From contig JAETXT010000003.1 in NCBI GenBank assembly GCA_019188255.1, positions 3,224,001 through 3,288,000 on the forward strand: a stretch of DNA of 64,000 nucleotides, written 5' to 3'. Below the pieces are notes generated by a model. It saw only the letters and a program-made list of their open reading frames with translations, was not told the DNA's origin and made no database searches. A program made the translations under genes and the position numbers. This document shows, piece after piece, positions 61,001-64,000 of this stretch (the stretch's first letter is position 1; every line of letters starts with the position of its first letter). Origin of the DNA: Verticillium longisporum (taxonomy: Eukaryota; Ascomycota; Sordariomycetes; Glomerellales; Plectosphaerellaceae).

Positions 61001-63720
61001 TCTAGAGAGTAGACTAGGACGTAAATCGGGACGCTCTAGAGCTAATAAACCGCTTCTATTACTATTATTAGATTAAAGGGAAGTCTCCGTAATACTTTAA
61101 GTTTACCCTAAGGTTAGATATCGACTTTAATTATAAGATTTTAATCGATATTATATACTTAGATAGAAAGCCTATTCTTTATATAATTAATGCGAATATA
61201 GGATTCTAGTCTATAACTTTTATTCCTAATTTTATAGTTTACGTAATATAGGAAGCTCTTAAGAGGTACTAATTAAATATATACTTTAAGCCTCTAGATA
61301 TTATAATTATTAATATTAGAATGAACTTTACCTCTATAGAGTTTAGGGTAGAGGTACGCCTCCTAGGTATAACCTATTATTAGATCCCTATAGAGGCCTA
61401 TTAATTAATTAATAAGGTTAAGAGCTATTATAAGCTAATATATAGAGTATACGAGATCTTAAAAGTAGAATCCCGTAATATAAGCCTAGAATCGCTACTT
61501 TAAGGAGCTATAAAAGTAGTAAACGATACTATTAGGCCTAATAGATTAGTACCTATACTATTTATATTCGGGGCGATACCTAGGATTACTATTAACTTAG
61601 CATTTACTACGACCTAGGTATAGCGCGCTAAAGCGGTTAATAAAGTAATAGCGGAGCTTTAGTAAATAGTTATTAAGCGGAAGGTTAATAATGCTCTTAA
61701 TACCTATAATAGACTAGATATTAAGTAGTTACTACTAAGATCGCTAGAGCTAGGAAGTAACGTTCTTATATTCTAAGACCGGGAGAAATAGACCGGTCCC
61801 TATAAGATTATATCGGTTTCTAATATAATAATTATAATCGAAATAGTTAACGGCTTAATAGAGTTTAGAGGAATATATATTAAGCTATATAATAGATTAC
61901 TAAATTAATAGGCTAGGGAGATAATAGTAATTTAAACTCTAAAGACCCTAGAACTATTTAAATACTTAGAGCTAATTCTACTACGACGATATAGGAGACC
62001 TAGGAAGTTAATAAATACTATAAATCTATTATAAGCGGCTTTTATAGATCGTAAGAGTAATACGACTAGGATTTTATAGATCGAGCGCTAATTCATTATT
62101 AAAAGGGAATAATAAGGGTACGACCTAGCTATTTAACTACGTAATAAAAATAGAATAACGACCCCTAGGAAGCTATTTAAATAGTCTAATTAGGAGGAAA
62201 TCGATTTACTCCTAATAGCTAGAATAATTATATTAATTAGGAGATCCGTATTTCCTAGTACTAAGATCTTTAAATATTAGCCTATAAGAGAAATAAAAGG
62301 CCTCCTTTAAGCCCTATATAAGAAGTTAAGATTAATAGTTTAGGGATATAATAATTAAGAGAAGATAACCCTATTAATATAATCGCCTACGATTATACGC
62401 TATAGTTAACGATTAATCCTAGCGATTATCCTAATACTATAATAACGTAGCTACTAATTAATACTCTATAATATTAATTAAGCTTATATTTAGAACGTTA
62501 TAGATCTATTATATAATATTCTCCTATATATTCCTAAGGAGCTATAATATAGATACCTTAATAAAATCGTCTTCTATATTATAAAGCCGCTCTATAATAT
62601 TATAGAGTTAGGTCTCTATTAGTTTATAACCTATTAGCGCTATTATAGAGAGTGCCTAAACGCCGTTCTAATAGGCTATAATCTATATTTACTTCTAACT
62701 AGAGCTAGAGAGAGCTTTAGACTAATCGGAATATAGATTAACGATACCCTTAACTTTAGAGAGCCCGTATTTATATAAAAGGAATAAATAGAGCTCGAAA
62801 GCGCTAGCTTCTAAGTAAAGCTTACTTCTATCCTTAACGTAGAATCTAATAATATCTTTAATAGCTATATTATTAAAGTTAGAACTAAAGATCTTACGAT
62901 TTAATAGAAAGGCTAAGGTAATCGCTTAGAGCTAATAACCCTAGGGATAGCGAGCTTAGAGTAGGAATATATCGCTTAAAGAGCTTATAGTACCTATATT
63001 ACTTTAACCTATTAATTAGAAATAGCCTTCGATTTCTCTATTATAGCCTAAGCTAAGAACTTATAGGAGGATGACTTTAAATAGCTTAATAAACGTATAT
63101 AATAGTTAATCGCTAATATAGGCTATAGCTTAAATTATATATACTTAGATCTCTTAATAGCTTAATTTTACGTATTTATTAATAGCTCCTTCGTTAATAA
63201 TAAGGACCTAAGTTTATAGATCGGATTTATTATCCTCCTTAATAATAAACGTTTTTATAATTAGGAGAATGCCTTTATAATATATAATAATATCCTCTAT
63301 TAATAATCTATTAAGTATAAATGGGTTATATATTTAGTTCTAGCTAGTAAGATCTATAAGATAGTTAATAGCTTCGATATAGCTTATATCCTTAAATAGA
63401 TACTTTAAGAGATCTATAAATGCTTAGAACTATTACTTCTATAGATAGTTATCTATACTAATAGCTACTCGCTCTATTAATGCCTAGTTTAACTAAGCGT
63501 AATAATAGAGAAATGCTTAATAATAGATCTTATAGTATTATAATAAAGCTACGAAGAATACGAAGTCGACGAAATTCATTAAATCGCTAGAAGTAATAAC
63601 CCTATAGATTTAATAATTAAGGGAGCGCTAAACTAAGTACTAGAAGTACTAATAAGCTCTAATAAAATTATAATTAAGATTAAAGGATAAATTAAACGTT
63701 AAGAAAAGAATAATTAAGGG
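58080..63720 (+). mobile_element. Ty1/copia relic, plus strand
   Basis: A degraded element whose frames can be followed in pieces. The integrase C-terminal region of fungal copia elements is clear at about 61.55-61.87 kb: KRKVNNALNTYNRLD, a TGPYKIISV block and FRGIYIKLY. A reverse-transcriptase/RNase H region follows at about 62.5-63.7 kb, with YVFINSSFVNNKDLSL near 63.17-63.23 kb, IYTNSYSLY near 63.45 kb and a SNNPIDLIIKG block near 63.6 kb. Integrase before RNase H is the copia order, opposite to gypsy. A charged segment around 60.0-60.3 kb fits a gag region. Stops are TAG/TAA throughout, so it is inactive. The left border is set only by where the gypsy frame ends; no LTR pair was found. 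Confidence 0.72.
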
Positions 63721-64000
63721 GTAAAGGTAATTAATATTAGTAAAAATATAGTAAAGCTTAAAAACGAGTACCCTAGAAGTAAAAACGATAACCCCGTAAT
63801 TAGTAAAATAGTAAAATAACTACTCTATAAAGCGGACTAAGCCTCGGAATCCGAAGAATCCGAATTTAACTATTCTAGCGAGTCCTATTAGAGGTAATTA
63901 AAGAGCCGTAGAGCTATAGCCCGCTTAGCCGCTTTATAGTTAATATTATAAAGACTATCGAGGTCCTTATTAGGGTTATTACCCCCCTTCGCCTCCTCCT
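63721..64000. repeat. AT-rich flank beyond the copia relic
   Basis: A charged, Ser/Glu-rich plus-strand frame remnant (ASESEESEFNYSSES near 63.84-63.89 kb) followed by GC-richer sequence at the very end. It may belong to another repeat that continues outside the window. Confidence 0.3.

Larger units (their letters stand above)
51750..64000. repeat. AT-rich, RIP-like degraded repeat block
   Basis: Base composition switches abruptly to about three-quarters A+T, made of TA-rich words. No intact open frame of useful length remains, except in a less affected island at about 53.0-54.2 kb. Remnants of retrotransposon proteins can still be followed in single frames, interrupted mainly by TAG/TAA where family members have CAG/CAA. 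That is the signature expected of repeat-induced point mutation in ascomycetes. The block continues past the window end. No long terminal repeats could be delimited by eye. Confidence 0.9.

Noticed and set aside
54240..64000. Intact retrotransposon or matched LTR pair
   Set aside because: Every pol frame is full of stops and I could not find two matching long terminal repeats by eye in this window.

Overview
This window looks like a piece of a filamentous ascomycete chromosome, most likely a member of the Sordariomycetes. The reasons are short introns (about 50-90 nt) with GT(A/G)AGT-like donors, fungus-type proteins (trifunctional HIS4, TIM10, Clr5-domain and Zn2Cys6 regulators), and an abrupt switch near 51.7 kb from GC-balanced gene-rich DNA to very AT-rich DNA whose damage is mostly C-to-T/G-to-A, as left by repeat-induced point mutation (RIP). 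The genus cannot be fixed from the sequence alone.

Layout. 1-5.1 kb: no gene supported. 5.4-7.3 kb: an F-box-like uncharacterised protein with a CxxC pair. 8.1-10.9 kb: mitochondrial lysyl-tRNA synthetase (-) and TIM10 (+), diverging from a 532-bp promoter. 12.7-14.5 kb: an MFS transporter. 17.0-21.9 kb: mitochondrial D-lactate dehydrogenase and a Clr5-domain regulator, both (-). 22.5-23.4 kb: an enoyl-CoA hydratase/isomerase with a +1 frame break. 25.1-27.5 kb: lipin (phosphatidate phosphatase), converging on TAF9 (28.5-29.4 kb). 30.7-35.4 kb: HIS4 (+) converging on mitochondrial processing peptidase beta (-). 36.2-43.0 kb: a family-36 glycoside hydrolase (raffinose synthase type), an uncharacterised protein and UDP-GlcNAc pyrophosphorylase. 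44.4-51.1 kb: a long disordered protein with a membrane tail, converging on the SAC1 phosphoinositide phosphatase.

51.7-64 kb is an AT-rich, RIP-degraded block. It holds a small inverted-repeat element, a Zn2Cys6 transcription-factor relic with in-frame stops, a minus-strand Ty3/gypsy relic (RNase H, integrase, chromodomain) and a plus-strand Ty1/copia relic (integrase C-terminus, RNase H) next to it.

The genes do not form a biosynthetic cluster. Most are housekeeping genes: mitochondrial biogenesis (lysyl-tRNA synthetase, TIM10, MPP beta, D-lactate dehydrogenase), lipid and phosphoinositide metabolism (lipin, SAC1), histidine and cell-wall precursor synthesis, and basal transcription. Three reading-frame breaks (enoyl-CoA hydratase, lipin, the 44.4-kb gene) may be assembly indels or real lesions. 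I see no convincing previously undescribed multi-gene system. The best second-look items are the RIP block with its TF relic, the frame breaks, and the open frame downstream of the TAF9 stop.
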